Part shown: piece by piece, positions 8,130-18,173 of the stretch
How the letters are laid out: every line of letters starts with the position of its first letter
Position numbering within the stretch: position 1 is the stretch's first letter
DNA from: CAWEPK01 sp963835595
Lineage (GTDB): Bacteria > Desulfobacterota > Syntrophorhabdia > Syntrophorhabdales > WCHB1-27
DNA length: 64,000 nt
Assembly (NCBI GenBank): GCA_963835595.1
Contig: CAWIGL010000002.1
Span: forward strand, 2,908,085 to 2,972,084
Direction of reading: 5' to 3'
Position numbers and translations under genes: made by a program
Notes under the pieces: generated by a model
Databases searched by the model: none
What the model was told of the DNA's origin: nothing
The model's input: the letters and a program-made list of their open reading frames with translations, nothing else

Positions 8130-9701
8130 ATGAAGCGACGGGAATTCCTGAAGGACATTGTGACTGCGGGCGCAGCCATTACGGTCGCGGCGGGCGTCGG
8201 GCCTCTGGTCAACAACGGATTCGCGGGGGAAAAGAAAGACGAGAAGCCCGGCGGTAAATCGCCGAAAGACGGGGCGGCGAAGCGGGGAGGCAAGATGGAA
8301 AAGGATGCAATATCGACATTCGCGGATTATATCGTCGGGACCTCTTACGGCGACATCCCGAGGCCCGTTATAGAGGCTACGAAGATGAGGGTTGCCGATA
8401 CGGTCGCGGCCCTTTTTCCGGGCAGCACGGCCATAGAGACCCGGATACTTATGGACTATTTCGCGGGGCGCTTCGGACGGGGGGAAAGCACTGTCTTCAA
8501 TCTCGGCGTCAAAGTGCCTGTCGAGGAGGCCGCGCTCATCAACTCTACCATGGCCCGCTGCCTCGATTTCGACGACGTGCACGAGCTAAGCTCGATGCAC
8601 GTCCATGTCTTTACCGTGCCGGTGGCCTTTGCCGTAGCGGAGGTGCTCGGGAACGTCACGGGGAAGGACTTCCTCACTGCCGTTATCCTCGGCGGCGACG
8701 TTATGCTCCGCATAGGACTGGCGAACACCGTACCGACGGCGGTCAGCGGCATGAACGCGTCGTACCAGCTTGCCAATTTCGGCGCCGTTGCGACCGCCGG
8801 CAAGCTGCTCGGCCTGGACAGGGACGGGATGATCAACGCTATGGGCATCGCCTATGCCCAGCTTTGCGGAAATTCGCAATGTCTCACGGAAGGGGTCATG
8901 ACGACGAGATTCTCGGGCGGCGTTGCCGCGAGGAACGGGGTCTTCTCCGCTTTCCTCTCTAAAAAGGGGCTGACCGGCGTGAAAGAGGTCCTCGAAGGCA
9001 AGTTCGGCTACTTCCCGGTCTACCAGCAGCACAAGTATGACCGGAAAGTCCTCCTCGACGGCCTGGGCAAGACGTTCAATAACGCAATGACCACCATGAA
9101 GATATACCCGTGCTGCATGCATACGCACTCGGCCATCTACGCGCTCGACCTCATCATGAAAGAGGACAAGGTCCCCAAGAACGACATAACGGCCATCAAC
9201 GTGCAGGTCAACCAGCAGGGCTACAACCTCACATGCCTGGGCAAGGACCAGAAAAGAAGGCCGGCGTCGATCCCAGAGGCGCAGTTCAGCACTGCCTTCG
9301 TGCTGGGCAACCTTGTCGCAAAGGGGTCTGTTTTCCTCGATGATTTTACGGATAAGACCATCGTTGATCCCGAGAGGCTGCGCTTCGCGGCCCTGGTCGA
9401 CTCGAAGATATCGCCCGAATTCGAGGCGACTGCGGCCAAAGACATAACGCCTGCCACAGTCGAGGTCGTGCTCAAGGACGGAAGGCGCTTCCATCGCACG
9501 GTAAAGATCAGAAAAGGGCACCCGGACAACCCTCTCTCCGTGGGCGAAGTCAAGGATAAGCTCTGGCGCTGCTCGGAATCCGCCCTTAGGAGGCCGGATG
9601 AGAACAGGCTGAAGGGCGTATGGGAGAAGCTGGTCGATCTGGAGAACCGGCGTCCGGACGAGATCATGCAGGACCTGTCCGGGGGGAAGCTCAAGTCCTA
9701 A
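8130..9701 (+). CDS. MmgE/PrpD-family protein with N-terminal Tat-like signal
   Basis: The 523-residue product carries a complete MmgE/PrpD fold (2-methylcitrate dehydratase / iminodisuccinate epimerase / itaconate-related family), with the motif LDFDDVHELSSMHVH near residues 150-165 and an ARNGVFSAFL-like stretch near 270. Most PrpD proteins are cytoplasmic. This one begins with MKRREFLKDIV followed by a hydrophobic Ala/Gly/Val segment to about residue 30 and a Lys-rich linker to about residue 60, which looks like a twin-arginine signal. Start ATG 8130 follows AAGGGGGAG. It sits between the AOR unit and a dicarboxylate carrier, so an extracytoplasmic dehydratase or isomerase acting before uptake is conceivable. 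Confidence 0.8.
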   Translation: MKRREFLKDIVTAGAAITVAAGVGPLVNNGFAGEKKDEKPGGKSPKDGAAKRGGKMEKDAISTFADYIVGTSYGDIPRPVIEATKMRVADTVAALFPGSTAIETRILMDYFAGRFGRGESTVFNLGVKVPVEEAALINSTMARCLDFDDVHELSSMHVHVFTVPVAFAVAEVLGNVTGKDFLTAVILGGDVMLRIGLANTVPTAVSGMNASYQLANFGAVATAGKLLGLDRDGMINAMGIAYAQLCGNSQCLTEGVMTTRFSGGVAARNGVFSAFLSKKGLTGVKEVLEGKFGYFPVYQQHKYDRKVLLDGLGKTFNNAMTTMKIYPCCMHTHSAIYALDLIMKEDKVPKNDITAINVQVNQQGYNLTCLGKDQKRRPASIPEAQFSTAFVLGNLVAKGSVFLDDFTDKTIVDPERLRFAALVDSKISPEFEATAAKDITPATVEVVLKDGRRFHRTVKIRKGHPDNPLSVGEVKDKLWRCSESALRRPDENRLKGVWEKLVDLENRRPDEIMQDLSGGKLKS

Positions 9702-9773
9702 AAAAAGGGCGGGCTCAAAGACGGGCACGGGGCAAAGAAGCGTTGATGCAAGCTCGGAAAAGGAGGCAAGGCC

Positions 9774-11337
9774 ATGGCGCAAGGTGAAGGGACGTCCCAG
9801 ACAATAAAACTCGAGGAGACGCTGTCGCCCAAGGAAGAGGCCTTTGAAAAGGCCCGGAACACCATCGGTCTCTTTCTCGGTCCCGTGGCGGCGATCATTC
9901 TGTGGCTCACGCCCATGCCCGTGCTTTCGTACAAGGCGCACACGCTCACGGGCATCCTTGGCTGGATGTGGATATGGTTCATATGCGAGCCTGTGCCTCT
10001 TCCCGTCTCCGCGCTTGCATCGGCCGTTCTCTGCGTAGCCCTGAACGTGGCGCCCGCAAAAACCGTCCTGGCCCCGTTTGCCGATCCGCTTATCTATCTC
10101 TTCGTCGGCAGCTTTATCCTTGCCGAGGCGATGAGAAACCACGGGGTCCATAAGCGTGTGGCCTACTGGATCATGTCCATGAAGCTGGTGGGCAACAGCA
10201 CGGGCCGGCTCATGGCCGCCTACGGCGCGATAGCCGCCTTCCTCTCGATGTGGATCAGCAATACGGCCGCGACGATGATGATGTTCCCCATCGGCCTCGG
10301 GATCATTTACGCCGTGTCCGACATAATCGCCGAGAAGACGGGAAAAACGGTCGATCCTCTGAAGCTGCGGTACGGCTGCGGGATGATGCTCATGGTCGCT
10401 TACGCGTCTTCTGCGGGAGGCATCGGGTCGCCCGTCGGCACGCCTCCGAACCTCATCGGCATTGCCATGATAGACAGATTCTGCGGCGTAAAAATCTCTT
10501 TCTTCCAGTGGATGCTCTTTTGTGTGCCTATCCTCATCGTCATGTTCCTCCTTCTCTATGTTTTGATGTACTACCTGCATAAACCGGAAATCGCCAAAGT
10601 CGAAGGCAGCCATGAATATGTGAAAAAGGAGCTGAAGAAGCTCGGAAAGTGGACGCCGGGGGAAAGGAACGCAACCATCGCCTTTTGCACGACGGTCGTT
10701 CTCTGGATCACGCCCGGCTTCCTGGCGATCCTGTACGGCACCCACCATTCCGTATCGAGCTGGTATGGGGGCAGGATGCCTGAGGCGATGGCCGCCCTTG
10801 CCGGGGCCTCGCTCCTGTTCATTCTGCCGACCAACTGGAAGAAGCGTGAGTTCACCATAACGTGGAAGCAGGCGACGAATATAGATTGGGGGATCCTTAT
10901 TTTCTTCGGGGCCGGCCTTACCCTCGGCAACCTGATGCTGGAGACTAAGCTCGCAGAAGTGACGGGAATGAAGCTCCTCCAACTGACCGGGAGTCTCCTC
11001 CGTCTGGGGCATAACGTTCGTTGCCATATTCCTGTCTATACTGCTCAGCGAATTCTCATCGAACGTTGCGACTGCCAATATGCTGGTGCCTGTTATGATC
11101 GCCCTGTCGAAAGCGGCAGGCGTCGATCCGGTGCCGGCTGCGATAGGCGCTACCCTGGGCTCAAACTGGGGTTTCATGATGCCTATCTCCAACCCTTCCA
11201 ACGCAATCGTTTATGGCTCGGGAATGGTCAGGATCACAACGATGCTGCGCGCGGGCGTGTTTTTCGATATCCTGGGCGGGCTCCTCCTCTGGGTGGGGCT
11301 GAGGATCATGCTGCCCCTCGTCGGCCTTGCCCATTAG
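9774..11337 (+). CDS. DASS/SLC13-family dicarboxylate transporter, frame broken once
   Basis: This sodium/dicarboxylate symporter has about a dozen hydrophobic segments and the family hallmark SNTAATMMMFPI near residues 160-172, followed by the SSAGGIGSPVGTPPN loop that binds sodium and substrate. The frame is intact to about 10,990. There a run of three G appears to hold one base too many, and the protein resumes one frame over as SVWGITFVAIFLS, with the second family motif SNVATANMLVP, to a stop at 11,337. A sequencing indel is likelier than a pseudogene because both halves are well conserved. It probably imports a C4-type or hydroxylated diacid. Confidence 0.85.
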
Positions 11338-11409
11338 GGCCTGTGCGAGAGGGATGCCGGAGATGCGCCTTGAGCAGCAGGCAGTAAGCATTGATAAAGG
11401 AGAAGTCAG

Positions 11410-12387
11410 ATGAACATGAAACGCTTCTTTCCCTTCGTCGTTTTTCTCGTGGTGCTTCTGGGGCCGGCCCTCGTCTCTCATGGGGACAGCTACCCCTCGA
11501 AGCCCATACGGATCGTAGTCGGCTTCTCCCCCAGCGGCTCCACGGATGTCCTGGCGCGCACGGCTGCGCAAAAACTGAGCGAGGTGTTGAAGCAGCCCGT
11601 AATAGTGGAAAACAAGCCCGGCGCGAGTGGGCTGATAGGGGCCGATTTCGTGGCGAAGTCCGCGCCCGACGGCTATACGCTCACTATGGGTCCTATCGGT
11701 CCCCATGCGGTCAATGCCAGCCTGTACAAGAAGATGCCTTATGACACCCTGAAAGACTTCGCGCCGGTCGTACACTTTGCGAACGTTACGACTATGCTCG
11801 TCGTCAATCCCTCCCTCCCGGTCCATTCCGTAAAGGAGCTGATCGAATACGCCAGGGCGCACCCCGGCAAATTGAACTTCGCCTCCGGGGGCATCGCCAC
11901 ATCTCAGCATCTGCCCGCCGAGCTTTTCATGTACATGACGAAGGTAAATATGGTCCATATCCCTTATAAGGGCACCGGGCAAGCGCTTCCCGATCTGCTG
12001 GGGGGCCGGACGCAGCTCATGTTCGCCGACCTGCCGGCAGCCATCGCCCAGGTTAAAGCGGGCAAGTTAAGGCCGATCGCCGTGTGCGACGAGAAGCGCC
12101 TGCCCGAGATGCCCGACATCCCCACGGTAGCCGAATCGGGCGTTCCAGGCTATAAATCCTTCGGATGGTTCGGCATTTTCGCCCCGGCCCACACGCCCAA
12201 GGCGATCATCGACAAGCTGAACCGGGAGACCAACAAGGTACTCAAAATGAGCGACGTGAAGGAGCGCCTCTCGGGCCTCGGCGCGCACGCCGTCGGAGGG
12301 ACGCCGGAAGACCTGCTCCGCCTCCAGGAGTCGGAGATGAAGCGCTGGGACAAGGTCATCAAGGCGGCCGACATCCACCTGGAATAA
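11410..12387 (+). CDS. tctC: Tripartite tricarboxylate transporter substrate-binding protein
   Basis: This 325-residue protein starts with a Sec signal peptide (Lys/Arg, then a Phe/Val/Leu-rich core to about residue 22) and has the Bug/TctC hallmarks YPSKPIRIVVGFSPSGSTDVLAR and KPGASG near residues 27-80. It would capture a carboxylate in the periplasm and deliver it to TctBA, encoded immediately downstream. An AAAGGAGA site precedes the ATG. Bug-type proteins bind many carboxylates, so the ligand cannot be assigned. Confidence 0.92.
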   Translation: MNMKRFFPFVVFLVVLLGPALVSHGDSYPSKPIRIVVGFSPSGSTDVLARTAAQKLSEVLKQPVIVENKPGASGLIGADFVAKSAPDGYTLTMGPIGPHAVNASLYKKMPYDTLKDFAPVVHFANVTTMLVVNPSLPVHSVKELIEYARAHPGKLNFASGGIATSQHLPAELFMYMTKVNMVHIPYKGTGQALPDLLGGRTQLMFADLPAAIAQVKAGKLRPIAVCDEKRLPEMPDIPTVAESGVPGYKSFGWFGIFAPAHTPKAIIDKLNRETNKVLKMSDVKERLSGLGAHAVGGTPEDLLRLQESEMKRWDKVIKAADIHLE

Positions 12388-12406
12388 CGTTCGCGGAAGG
12401 TAGAGA

Positions 12407-12856
12407 GTGAAGGTCCGCATTCGCAGCCGGAAGGACATATACGCCGGGGCGCTCTTCGTCGCCTTCGGCGCCGGGTTCGCATGGGCGTCGAGAAGCTACC
12501 CTATGGGGACTTTGCAGCACATGGGACCTGCCTATTTCCCCTTCGTCCTCGGGCTGCTCCTGACTGCTCTGGGCGTCCTCGTTCTCCTCAGGGGCTTGAC
12601 GGTGGACGACCCGTCCCGCATCAGGCTCTCGCTGAGGCCGCTTCTCTTCATCGTTGCCGGGGCCGTTATCTTCGCCCTGGCGCTTGAGCCCTTCGGGCTG
12701 GTCGCCGCCCTGGCGGGCCTTATATTCGTGAGCGCCTTCGCAGGCAGCGAGTTCCGCTTCCGGGAGGCGGCCGTGCTCTGGGCCGCGCTGACGGTCCTGG
12801 CCCTGGCTGTCTTTGTCTTCGGCCTAAGGCTCCCCTTCAAAGTGTGGCCGGTGTGA
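12407..12856 (+). CDS. tctB: Tripartite tricarboxylate transporter small membrane subunit
   Basis: The 149-residue product has four hydrophobic segments and the YPMGTLQHMGPAYFP stretch typical of TctB (DUF1468). It starts with GTG after a GGAAGG site. It overlaps the next gene by a GTGA, as expected for translational coupling of the two membrane subunits. Confidence 0.88.
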   Translation: MKVRIRSRKDIYAGALFVAFGAGFAWASRSYPMGTLQHMGPAYFPFVLGLLLTALGVLVLLRGLTVDDPSRIRLSLRPLLFIVAGAVIFALALEPFGLVAALAGLIFVSAFAGSEFRFREAAVLWAALTVLALAVFVFGLRLPFKVWPV

Positions 12857-14355
12857 GCGAGCTATTACAGCATCTAAGCCTTGGGTTCAGCGTGGCCCTC
12901 AGCCTGGCCAACCTGACCTATTGTTTCGCCGGGGTCCTCCTTGGCACGCTCATCGGCGTCCTTCCGGGGATCGGCCCGACTGCGACCATCGCGATGCTCC
13001 TCCCCATCACCTTCAAGCTCCCCGCCGTCTCCGCCCTCATCATGCTGGCCGGCATATACTACGGCGCCCAATACGGGGGCTCGACGACTGCGATCCTGGT
13101 TAATCTGCCCGGCGAGGCTTCGTCCGTAGTGACGTGCCTCGACGGTCACGCGATGGCCCGCCAGGGGCGGGCCGGGGCCGCCCTCGCGATTGCAGCGCTG
13201 GGGTCGTTTTTCGCCGGCTGCGTCACCACTGTCCTTATAGTGCTTTTTGCGCCTGTCCTTGCGGGCCTTGCCCTCGAGTTCGGCCCCGTCGAATATTTCT
13301 CCATGATGCTCCTCGGCCTGCTCGCCGCCGTGATCCTTGCCCGAGGGTCTGTCCTGAAGGCCGTCGCGATGGTCGTCCTCGGGCTGCTCCTGGGACTCGT
13401 CGGGACCGACGTGACGTCGGGCATAGCCAGGCTCAACATGGGCCTTCGCACCCTCGCCGACGGCATCGACTTCGTCGTCGTCGCGATGGGCCTTTTCGGG
13501 TACACGGAGATCATCAACTCCCTGGAAGGAGGGGAGAAGAGGATTGTGATGACTTCGGGCCTCACGAGGCTGTGGCTTACCTGGGAGGACTTCCGCAGGT
13601 CCAGGGGGGCCGTCCTCCGGGGCACAGCCCTGGGTTCCGTGCTGGGAATATTGCCAGGCGGCACGGCGACGCTCAGCTCGTTCGCTGCATATACGCTCGA
13701 AAAGAAGGTCGCTCGTGACCCGTCCAGGTTCGGGAAAGGGGCCATCGAAGGGGTCGCAGGCCCGGAGTCTGCCAACAACGCGGCCGCCCAGATGTCGTTC
13801 ATCCCGATGCTGACCCTCGGCATACCACCGAACTCGGTCATGGCGCTCATGATCGGCGCAATGATGATCCAGGGCATCGCGCCCGGTCCCCAGGTGATAA
13901 CGTCGCGCCCGGAGCTTTTCTGGGGCATGCTGGCGAGCATGTGGGTCGGCAACCTGATGCTCGTGGTGCTCAACCTGCCCGCTATCGGCATCTGGGTGAA
14001 GCTGCTGAAGGTGCCGTACAGGCTGCTCTATCCGTCGATCCTCATGTTCTGCTGCATCGGCGTTTACAGCCTGAACAACAACCCGCTCGACGTCATCCTC
14101 GTCGCCGTGTTCGGACTTCTCGGCTACGTTTTCACGAAGCTCGACTGCGAGCCTGCCCCCCTCCTTCTCGGCTTCATTCTTAGCCCGATGATCGAGGAGA
14201 ACCTGCGGCGGGCGATGCTCCTGTCGCGCGGCGACATCACGGTCTTCTTCACCCACAAGATAAGCCTTGCCATGCTCGTCATATCGGCGCTCCTCCTCGT
14301 CATGATCGTCGCGCCTGCCGTCAGGGCCAAGCGCGAGGAGACCTTTCAGGAGTGA
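12853..14355 (+). CDS. tctA: Tripartite tricarboxylate transporter large membrane subunit
   Basis: This protein of about 500 residues has many membrane segments and the conserved TctA motif GVLLGTLIGVLPGIGPTAT near the N-terminus, repeated in inverted form as GTALGSVLGILPGG in the middle. With TctB and TctC it forms a secondary carboxylate importer driven by an ion gradient. I prefer the GTG at 12,853, which overlaps the tctB stop as GTGA, over a GTG three codons upstream. Its stop lies five bases from the convergent stop of the sigma-54 activator gene. Confidence 0.93.
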   Translation: MSELLQHLSLGFSVALSLANLTYCFAGVLLGTLIGVLPGIGPTATIAMLLPITFKLPAVSALIMLAGIYYGAQYGGSTTAILVNLPGEASSVVTCLDGHAMARQGRAGAALAIAALGSFFAGCVTTVLIVLFAPVLAGLALEFGPVEYFSMMLLGLLAAVILARGSVLKAVAMVVLGLLLGLVGTDVTSGIARLNMGLRTLADGIDFVVVAMGLFGYTEIINSLEGGEKRIVMTSGLTRLWLTWEDFRRSRGAVLRGTALGSVLGILPGGTATLSSFAAYTLEKKVARDPSRFGKGAIEGVAGPESANNAAAQMSFIPMLTLGIPPNSVMALMIGAMMIQGIAPGPQVITSRPELFWGMLASMWVGNLMLVVLNLPAIGIWVKLLKVPYRLLYPSILMFCCIGVYSLNNNPLDVILVAVFGLLGYVFTKLDCEPAPLLLGFILSPMIEENLRRAMLLSRGDITVFFTHKISLAMLVISALLLVMIVAPAVRAKREETFQE

Positions 14356-14359
14356 CGGA

Positions 14360-16311
14360 TCATTGGCCCAATAATCCGAACCGCTTCATTTTTCTGTAAA
14401 GGGTGCTCCGGCTGATCCCCAGGAACGACGACGCCTTCGAGATATTGAAGTTCGCCTGCTCCAGCACGTCCGTGATTTTTTTCTTCTTCAGCTCGTCCAG
14501 CGCGGCCGGCTCTTCCCTCGCAGAAGAGGGCGTATAATCCCTCCTGGGGGTTTCCTCGGCAAGGGCGCCTGTCTTCGCGCCGTTTCCGCCGCCCATCATG
14601 AGGACGGAATAGACCAGTTGGTGGATCGGCTTGCCGCTTCCGAAGAGGAGCACCAGTCTTTCCGTCACGTTCTCAAGCTCCCTGATGTTGCCCGGCCACG
14701 GATACGACGTGAGGACCTTGACGACGTCCTTCAGGGATCTTCACCTTCTTGCGCTTGTATTTTTGCGAGAACCTGTCCGTCAGGTTGTCGATCAGGTCCG
14801 GGAGGTCGAGCTGCCTCTCCCTGAGCGGGGGCATGTGCAAAGAGAGCACATTGAGCCTGTAATAGAGGTCCTCCCGGAAAATCCGCTCCTTGACCTGGAG
14901 CAGAAGGTCCTTGTTGGTGGCGGCTATTACGCGCACGTCGATGGGGATGAGCCGCTCGCCGCCGATGCGCATGACCTTTCTCTCCTGAAGCACCCTGAGC
15001 AGCCTCGATTGGAGCGACACGGGCATGGAGCCGATCTCGTCGAGGAAGATGGTGCCTTCATGGGCGAGCTCGAAGAGGCCCATCTTCCCGCCCTTTCTTG
15101 CGCCGGTGAAGGCCCCCTCATCGTAGCCGAAAAGCTCGCTCTCCAGGAGGCTCTCCGCAATTGCAGTGCAGTTTATGGCCACGAAGGGCTTGTTTTTCCT
15201 GGGGCTGAAGTTGTGGATGCTCTGCGCCATGACCTCTTTGCCCGTGCCCGTCTCCCCTGTTATGAGTATCGTCGAGTCCGTCTCTGCAAAGACCTTAGCC
15301 TGCTCGATCACTTCTTTCATGGCCTGGCTTTTCCCGAAAAAGTCCTGGAAGCCGTACTTAGCGGTAAACCCGCGCGACATCGCCTTGTCGCGGATCTTGT
15401 GGTCGATCTTCTGGATCTCGGAGGCCGTCCGGAAGGTGGAGGCAACGCCGATTATCCGCTCGCCGCAAAAGACGGGCTCGTGGCCGGCTATCAGGCTCGA
15501 CTCTCCGAAATCGATGATATCGTAGTCGAAGCGCTTCTTCTTGCTGAGGGTCTCCATTATATGGCTGGACGGCAGAAAGCGGGAAACCGGCCGCCCGAGC
15601 ACCTCCGGCCCCTGGATATTGAACATGCGCTCCGCCGCCGGGTTTACCAGGGTGGTATTGCCGCTTCTATCGGTGACCACGACCCCGTCCGCCAGCGAAT
15701 TGAAGATCGTCTGAAGGCGGACGAACTCTTCCCTTTCACGGCGCCTTATCTCGGCTATCTTTATAAGCTGTCGTATCGATTTGAGGACCATCTCGCTCGT
15801 GAAGGTGATGAGGACCGCTTTTTTCTTGTATTCCTTTGCGACATCAAGGGTAATGTAGCTTTTCCCTATGACGACCTCGAAGCCTTCGTTGAAGGCGTTC
15901 ATCAGCCCGTACTTGAAGTCGTTGACCGTCTTGAAGGGGATTTGTCTTATCTTGACGCTGAGGAGTCTCTTCCAGCAGCTCGATGCCCCCAAGCGGCTCC
16001 GAGTAAAGCAGCGCGATGTTCCTCCCGAACTGCTTGGCCTGGTTGAGCGCCCGCATGAGGTCGAGGTCGCTGATCTGTATCGCCATGACGGGTATCGATA
16101 CGTGCTTCTCGATGATCGCGGCCGTCGCGTCCCACGCGGTCAGGACTTCCATCCCCATTGCTTCCAGGTTTTTGGCAGGCTGTATTGCCTCGTCCATGAC
16201 GCCTAGCTCGACCGACACGTCCACTGTGTCGGACATGGAGCGCGCCACTTCTTTTATAAGCGCTTTTTGCGCGTTGAACGAACAGAGAAAGCCTATGCGT
16301 ATTCGGTCCAT
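14360..16311 (-). CDS. Sigma-54-dependent activator with PrpR-type sensor and PAS domains, frame broken twice
   Basis: Read through two apparent indels (near 15,960 and 14,740), this is a PrpR-like enhancer-binding protein of about 650 residues. It has an N-terminal PrpR_N ligand domain, a PAS domain (around FNSLADGVVVTDRSG), an AAA+ domain with Walker A GETGTGKE, GAFTGA (the sigma-54 contact) and DEIGSMP, and a C-terminal Fis-type helix-turn-helix ending ISRSTLYRKMKRFG. All parts are well conserved, so the breaks are probably sequencing errors. It is divergent from the long catabolic gene run starting at 16,598, which has a sigma-54 promoter, and is its obvious regulator, probably sensing the pathway substrate. 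Confidence 0.9.
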
Positions 16312-16365
16312 GAAGCTGCCTCCCGGATGAAAACCCGCCGGTCTTCATTTGTGTGGATCGCCATT

Positions 16366-16384
16366 GTATGAAAGTGTCGCATAC
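16366..16384. promoter_or_regulatory. Inverted repeat, candidate activator-binding site
   Basis: GTATG and CATAC are separated by nine bases and flanked by a wider ATTGT...ACAAT pair. The site lies about 125-140 bases upstream of the sigma-54 promoter, a usual distance for an enhancer site. The link to this activator is inferred from position only. Confidence 0.3.
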
Positions 16385-16507
16385 TGTGTTGTTGCACAAT
16401 GTACCATTATGATCCCCTCATGTCAAAGGGGGTTTCGCTTTTTCCGGCAAACGGCCGGAGATACCCGAACGGCCTTGATTTCCCGCCCTTACCGGCAGGA
16501 ATCGCGG

Positions 16508-16523
16508 TGGCATCATTCTTGCT
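16508..16523 (+). promoter_or_regulatory. Sigma-54 (-24/-12) promoter of the catabolic gene run
   Basis: TGGC at 16,508-16,511 and TTGCT at 16,519-16,523 are separated by exactly the seven bases of the sigma-54 consensus. Transcription would begin near 16,534, about 64 bases before the first gene. A sigma-54 activator is encoded divergently next to it. Confidence 0.75.
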
Positions 16524-16597
16524 CGACAAAAACAAGGCTCGGCGGGGGAAAGCTATGAAGGCACGGAGAGTCTCGACCGCGAGCGGGGAGGGCAGGA

Positions 16598-17758
16598 ATG
16601 AACTTCTACGGTTATCCTAGGCCGGATGGGAAGGTAGGCGCGCGGAACTACGTCGCTTTGATCCCGACTACCGGCTGCGTCAACGCGGTTGCCTATCAGA
16701 TCGAGAAGCTGGTAAGAGGGACCAAGGCCGTAACCCACCACCAGGGGTGCCTGCACCCCCCTGCGGACACGGAGCAGGTGACCCGGACGCTCATCAACCT
16801 GGGGAAGAACCCGAACGTCGGCGCGGTGCTCCTTATAGGGCTGGGCTGCGAGATGGTCGCGCTCGAAGAGGTGTTCGAGGGGATAAAGGCATCGGGCAAG
16901 CCCGTCGACGCCGTCGCCGTCCACAAGCTGGGCGGTATGATAGAGACCATCGCCAGGGGGGCGCGCATCGCCGCGAATTTCGTCCTCGACGTCAGCGATA
17001 TCGGCAGGGCGCCCTTCGGTCTGGACAAGCTGGTCTTTGCGACGAAATGCGGCTCGTCCGACACGACCTCCGGGTTGTCGTCGAACCTCGTCGTCGGCGA
17101 GATATGCAGGCAGCTCGTCCGGGACGGGGGCATCTTCATCCAGGGCGAGATATGCGACATCATGGGCGGCGAGTACGCGCTGCAGCAGTTGTGCGTCGAT
17201 AAGGCCGCCGGGGAGAGGATCGTCGATTACGTCCGCGACCTTTACATGAGGGGCGTTGCGGTGGGGGCAGATACGAGGGGCTGCCAGATGACTGCGGGGA
17301 ACGTTGCCGGCGGCCTGACGACCCTGGTCGAGAAGGCCCTCGGCGCGAACGCGAAAGGGGCCGACGTCCCCATCCAGGGGACGCTCGATTACGGCCAGAT
17401 GGCGAAGGGGCCCGGACGGCACATCATGAACATCCCCGGGCACGGGTTCGAAAACCTCGCCGGGGCCGCCGCGGGCGGCGCCGTGGTGCACGTCTTCACT
17501 ACCGGAAGGGGCGCGCCGAACGGGAACCCGATCATGCCGACCGTGAAGATATGCGGCAACTCGAAGACCAACGTCACCTTGAGCGAGCATATCGACGTCG
17601 ATGTCTCTTCGGTGATCGAGGAGACCGAGACCGTCGGGGAGGCGGGCCGGCGGGCTTACGAGTACGCGGTGAAGGTGGCGAACGGGAGGCTGACGAAGGC
17701 GGAGATCCTCAATTTCGACGGCGGCATGGAGATACTGATAAAGGGACCGGTAATGTAG
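16598..17758 (+). CDS. UxaA-family lyase large subunit (sulfolactate sulfo-lyase SuyB-like / altronate dehydratase-like)
   Basis: The 386-residue protein matches the C-terminal catalytic part of the UxaA/GarD dehydratase family, with the opening YPRPDGKVGARNYVALIPT and conserved cysteines and His residues (VTHHQGCLHP, FATKCGSSDTTSG, TRGCQMTAGN, KICGNS). In this family a stand-alone large subunit plus a separate SAF-domain small subunit is the arrangement of (2R)-sulfolactate sulfo-lyase (SuyAB), whereas classical altronate dehydratase is one chain. The small subunit is encoded next. Dehydration of a sugar acid or elimination of sulfite from a sulfonate are both possible. It is the first gene behind the sigma-54 promoter. 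Confidence 0.82.
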   Translation: MNFYGYPRPDGKVGARNYVALIPTTGCVNAVAYQIEKLVRGTKAVTHHQGCLHPPADTEQVTRTLINLGKNPNVGAVLLIGLGCEMVALEEVFEGIKASGKPVDAVAVHKLGGMIETIARGARIAANFVLDVSDIGRAPFGLDKLVFATKCGSSDTTSGLSSNLVVGEICRQLVRDGGIFIQGEICDIMGGEYALQQLCVDKAAGERIVDYVRDLYMRGVAVGADTRGCQMTAGNVAGGLTTLVEKALGANAKGADVPIQGTLDYGQMAKGPGRHIMNIPGHGFENLAGAAAGGAVVHVFTTGRGAPNGNPIMPTVKICGNSKTNVTLSEHIDVDVSSVIEETETVGEAGRRAYEYAVKVANGRLTKAEILNFDGGMEILIKGPVM

Positions 17759-17773
17759 GTGAAGGAGGAGACG

Positions 17774-18085
17774 ATGGCGAAGTATGCAAAGCTGCTGTCC
17801 CCGGAAGATAACGTGGCAACGGCGCTCGCCGACCTCGATTCGGGAGAGGAAGTTAGAGTGAGGGGCAGGGACGACGCGTGCAGGTGCAACCAGTCCGTCC
17901 CCTTCGGGCATAAGGTCGCGATAGAGGACATCGGGCGCGGCAGGCCGGTCGTCAAGTACGGCAGGCCCATCGGCATTGCGACTGCGGATATCAAGAAGGG
18001 CGACTGGGTCCACATCCACAACGTCAAGGACGACTACAAGGTCATCGGCAAGGACGGAAAGCCGCTCCCCGGACAGGACGGCTGA
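17774..18085 (+). CDS. UxaA-family lyase small subunit, SAF domain (SuyA-like)
   Basis: This 103-residue protein is a single SAF domain, with the family stretch SVPFGHKVAIEDIGRGRPVVKYG and a nearby IGIATADIKKGDWVHIHN. A His in the first motif is a usual active-site residue of these domains. It partners the large subunit encoded 15 bases upstream. The ATG at 17,774 was chosen because it follows a GGAGGAG site. Confidence 0.85.
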   Translation: MAKYAKLLSPEDNVATALADLDSGEEVRVRGRDDACRCNQSVPFGHKVAIEDIGRGRPVVKYGRPIGIATADIKKGDWVHIHNVKDDYKVIGKDGKPLPGQDG

Positions 18086-18173
18086 AGGGACGGGGAACCG
18101 CCCGGCTGAAAGGCTGCCTTGCGGCGCTGCCCATATCGTGACACGGACAGGTAAGCATGGAAGGACGGATTAT

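Noticed and set aside
8586..11201. An 871-codon frame antisense to the PrpD and DASS genes
   Set aside because: Composition is His/Arg-rich antisense typical of high-GC DNA; the sense strand encodes well-conserved families.
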